A stretch of 64,000 nt of DNA from Lasiosphaeris hirsuta (Eukaryota; Ascomycota; Sordariomycetes; Sordariales; Lasiosphaeriaceae), in NCBI GenBank assembly GCA_030549175.1, contig JAUKUA010000005.1:4402001-4466000 (forward strand). Reading direction: 5' to 3'. Shown piece by piece: positions 61,160-64,000 of the stretch. The notes under the pieces are model-generated. The model saw nothing but the letters and a program-made list of their open reading frames with translations. It was not told the DNA's origin and ran no database searches. A program made the translations under genes and the position numbers. Every line of letters starts with the position of its first letter. Position 1 is the stretch's first letter.

Positions 61160-61776
61160 ACAGAATGTGGCGCAGGAATACAGGAGGCTATCACGATGAT
61201 GGATTGCAGCGTGTTAAGTACCTGATGCTGAGTACATACCGTGGTGAGCGACATCTGCACAGCTCGTCTGTCACCCCATGTCACGATACGCTCGATAATA
61301 TTCACCTATTTCGTAGACAATTGGGTTGTAACGAAAGTTGTGGCGGACATGGTGCCCTTTGTTTGGGTCGGCAACGGGAAGTGGTGTGATCAACATAGGG
61401 CGCCGGCAATTTGGACCTCGGCATGGGTGTTCGGAAGACACCGCGACACCGACCAGCCCTTTTTATACCAACCCAAGTCGCAGATCATAAAAACCATGGC
61501 AGTAACACAATCAAGAATTGAATGTTGGACAATCTATCGCACCCTTCATTGTTAGCAGCGCCGTGTCGTTTTTCAGTATGTACACCAGTAGACCCTTATG
61601 CCTTCAACATAGATAACGTATCTCCTGGGAGTGCAATTTAACCAAATCACGAATAGGTCGTCCAAACTTTTTGGAAATTTTTTTTTTTATCATGGCAATT
61701 GCCGTCGGCCCTCCACGGGTCCGTATTTGCGCCCTTGTCATCACCCGAAAGCAAGACATGGTTCAAAGAGCTTGCC
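61160..61776. other. 0.6-kb intergenic region
   Basis: Between the start of the MBOAT gene and the 3' end of the GT2 gene. T tract at 61680-61688. No gene seen. Confidence 0.45.
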
Positions 61777-63832
61777 TCACCAGTGCCACGACGCCAAGAG
61801 GAAGTAGTTGGTGATGAACAGGTTATACACGTTGAGGACGATAAGCGGGAGGGTGTGGTACCACAGCATGCCATTGAGCAGGCGGTAGGTGACAGCGGCG
61901 ACCATGCCGCCCATGGTCACAATGGTCCAGAAGGCGCAGACCAGGCGCATGTTGCGGTACTTGTTGCTCTTGTGCGCCTTCTTGTCGCCCGACGCGGCCC
62001 ACAGCAGCTCGATGCCGAGCAGGCGGTCCTTGATGGCGGTCAGGTAGGCGTACGATTGCAACACCATGACGTGCTGCACGTTGAAGCCGTACTCGGCCTT
62101 GGCCCAGTACCGGAACACGATGGAGCCGTAGAGGATGGACGGGATCGCGAAGGCCAGGTTGTAGTACTTGAACCACTCGGGCCGGAAGAGGAGAAGAAGA
62201 GTGCCGGGAATAGGCGAGATGAATATGCCGAGCGATACGGCAGAGTAGTAGAGTAGACCGCAGAGATAGCAGATCTTCTGCATCAGGGTGAGATTGGAAG
62301 TCCAAAAGTGCTTGGTCGTGAGCAGCGTGGTGCTGCCGCGAGCCCAACGCATCTGCTGGGAGAAGAACGATCGTGGTGTGTTGGGGCAGATTCCCGTCGC
62401 CAGGCAGAGCGGGATGTACCTGACTTTCCAGCCGCGGTCGGTGGCATCGAATCTGGGCATCCGCGTGTTAGTAGGCTGGACAGTTGCAGAGCCATGGAAG
62501 CTGGGAAACTCACCCGGTGTGAACATCCTCCGAGAACCCAATCTCAGCTGTGCCGCCGACTTCGTCTAGGGCGCTACGGCGATAGACAGCATTGCTGCCG
62601 ACACAGATGGATGCGTTCCACTTATTGCGGTTCACCTGCACGACGCGGTAGAATAGCTCTTGGGTGGCGCCGGCGCCCTGCTCGACCCAGGTCTGCTCAC
62701 TGGTGACGCGGAAGAACTGGGGCGTCTGGAGAATAGCGGTCTTGGGATCAGCCATGTGCTCGACAACTGTCTCTCGCAAGAAGTCGGGGCGTGGGCAAAA
62801 GTCGGCGTCGAAGATGGCAAAGAAGTCGCCGCTGGTTCTAGTAAAGGCCCATCGGAGGTTGCCTGCCTTCCGGAGGCGAGGGCGATCGTCGCGGACGATG
62901 TAGTTGAATCCGTACTTCTCGGCCATGGCACGAATAGGGGCTTGGTTGCCATCATCTAGTACGTAGACGTTGAACTTGTGGGCAGGCCAGTCGAGCTTGA
63001 TGACGTGCTTGTAGGTGTTCTCAATGATCTCAATAGGCTCAGAGCAGCAAGGTAGGTACACATCGACGGTCGGTGCAGTCTCGTTGTTGATGGGATGCTG
63101 CTCCACAATTTGCAAATGGGCCTTGTAGTCCCAATCACGCCCGACAACGCCAACAAAGTACGAGATGATGAGATAGATGTTGAGGAAGCCGACAAAGACA
63201 CCGTACCAGGCAAAGATAGGGGCGCACATGGCGAATAGCCACATACCAGCAGAGAGCGTGAAAAAAGAGAAGAGGCCGAATATATAAAGCGGAATGCGGT
63301 TGGTGCGGATGTACATCAGCTTCTCGTCGTCAGTTGGCCCCGTGGGAAATATCAGCCCTGGCTCTTCTCTGGGGCAGTATGTTCTCCTGAAGGCCTCGTT
63401 TATACGCTTGAATGAGTTTCTGCTCTTGCCATCTGGCAAACTGCTCTCCTCGTCGACGGCATGAGCGGTAGGAGTAGTAGAACCTCCTTCATTGTCTGGA
63501 ACGAGGGGGTCCCTGCCCTTTCGGGGTTCTTCGGTTGATGGAACATGGGGCTACGTGTCGGTAAGTAGATGACAGGTGCTCCCGCCCTACGAGCGATACG
63601 TACAACCTCTCTGCAGTCCTGGCCAGCGAGAGTAATTCTTGGGGGTGTCTCAACTTTCGGTGAGATTTCCTAAAAGTATCAGCCTAGAAGCCCATCCTGG
63701 CACAACAGCACACACCGCAGATGTCCGTCCTGATGAAGCGCCACCCGTAGAAGAAGCATCAAAAGGATCTTGGAACGGGTCCCGGACCGAGGAACTGCCT
63801 GAGGCGAGGTGAGGAGGAGGAGAGGATGCCAT
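61777..63832 (-). CDS. cellulose-synthase-like glycosyltransferase, family GT2
   Basis: Four exons: 63832-63716, 63669-63604, 63550-62514 and 62452-61777, giving 631 residues. Introns are 46, 53 and 61 nt; the last has a CTACTAAC branch site. After a cytosolic Ser/Pro-rich start come two membrane segments (about residues 140-190). The catalytic core follows: VYVLDDGNQAPIRAMAEKYG, IFDADFCPRPDF (DxD), EIGFSEDVHTGF (the acceptor-site E-D) and FFSQQMRWARGSTTL (QxxRW). The C-terminal half has about five membrane segments. These are the features of processive beta-glucan synthases; fungal relatives (CelA/Tft1 type) make mixed-linkage glucan in the cell wall. The product here is therefore an inference. 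It is an ordinary single-copy-looking gene with intact motifs. Confidence 0.93.
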
Positions 63833-64000
63833 GAAGAATGGTGTTTGTGAAAACGAATGTGGGTCTTGTGAAAACGAATGATTGTAGACTTGAGAAAGCC
63901 TGTGGGAACCGCCGGAGAAGAAAGTATTTCAGAAGAGTGCCAGGATAGAACGAGCGACAACACATTATAAGGATGGAGAAGTTTGAGAAACAAACCTTGG
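63833..64000 (-). promoter_or_regulatory. 5' region of the GT2 gene
   Basis: Holds two copies of a TTGTGAAAACGAATG direct repeat (about 63845-63880), possible regulatory sites or chance. The region continues beyond the window. Confidence 0.3.

Noticed and set aside
1..64000. CRISPR arrays, rRNA operons, bacterial operons
   Set aside because: No regularly spaced repeats of that kind, no rRNA text, and the spliced genes show a eukaryotic nuclear genome.
43510..64000. a secondary-metabolite gene cluster around the MBOAT, monooxygenase, hydrolase, transporters and Zn2Cys6 regulator
   Set aside because: Tailoring-type genes are present but no backbone enzyme (PKS, NRPS, terpene cyclase, DMATS) occurs in the window, and ordinary genes are interspersed.

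Overview
The window looks like nuclear DNA of a filamentous ascomycete, most probably a Sordariomycete. Genes have short introns (46-114 nt) with fungal branch sites (CTAAC/CTGAC) followed closely by AG. Several families are typical of, or confined to, filamentous fungi: an AA9 lytic polysaccharide monooxygenase, DUF6594, 2EXR, HET-like and Zn2Cys6 proteins. The nonsense codons located in two decayed loci are all TAG of the kind produced by CpA-to-TpA change, the signature of repeat-induced point mutation (RIP). I could not run any search, so species and orthology are not fixed. Exon boundaries below were read by eye from splice signals and phase.

Layout. 0-1.3 kb: 5' part of an F-box/WD40 gene leaving the window. 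1.3-6.3 kb: gene-poor, with a decayed 2EXR gene and a small Cys-containing gene candidate. 6.3-8.9 kb: a large protein with a divergent ARF-like GTPase domain. 11.4-14.1 kb: a PIF1-like helicase with a Cys4 insert. 15.9-21 kb: secreted AA9 LPMO, a frameshifted LRR-like relic, a frameshifted small secreted protein, and a complete pogo/Fot1-type DNA transposon with perfect 52-bp inverted repeats but four nonsense codons. 22.2-24.0 kb: a matrixin metalloprotease fused to a seven-repeat lectin-like propeller. 25.5-27.3 kb: an F-box protein. 28.7-32.9 kb: an alpha-dioxygenase-like heme enzyme followed by an MFS transporter. 33-38.7 kb and 40-43.3 kb: relic-rich DNA with a HET-like fragment, repeats, and a decayed STAND-N-terminus/ubiquitin-like-domain gene. 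38.8-40.1 kb: a DUF6594 membrane protein.

43.5-64 kb is a denser block: NtaA-type flavin monooxygenase, YdeI-like protein, an alpha/beta hydrolase lacking its nucleophile elbow serine, a divergent Zn2Cys6 activator with a poly-Gln tail, an APC amino-acid permease, an unrecognised protein, a NiCoT nickel/cobalt transporter (its CDS overlaps the preceding one tail to tail), a wax-synthase-like MBOAT acyltransferase, and a cellulose-synthase-like GT2.

No single pathway runs across the window. Possible functional pairs, by proximity only, are the hydrolase with its divergent regulator and the alpha-dioxygenase with the MFS exporter. The most distinctive protein is the metalloprotease-propeller fusion at 22.2-24.0 kb.
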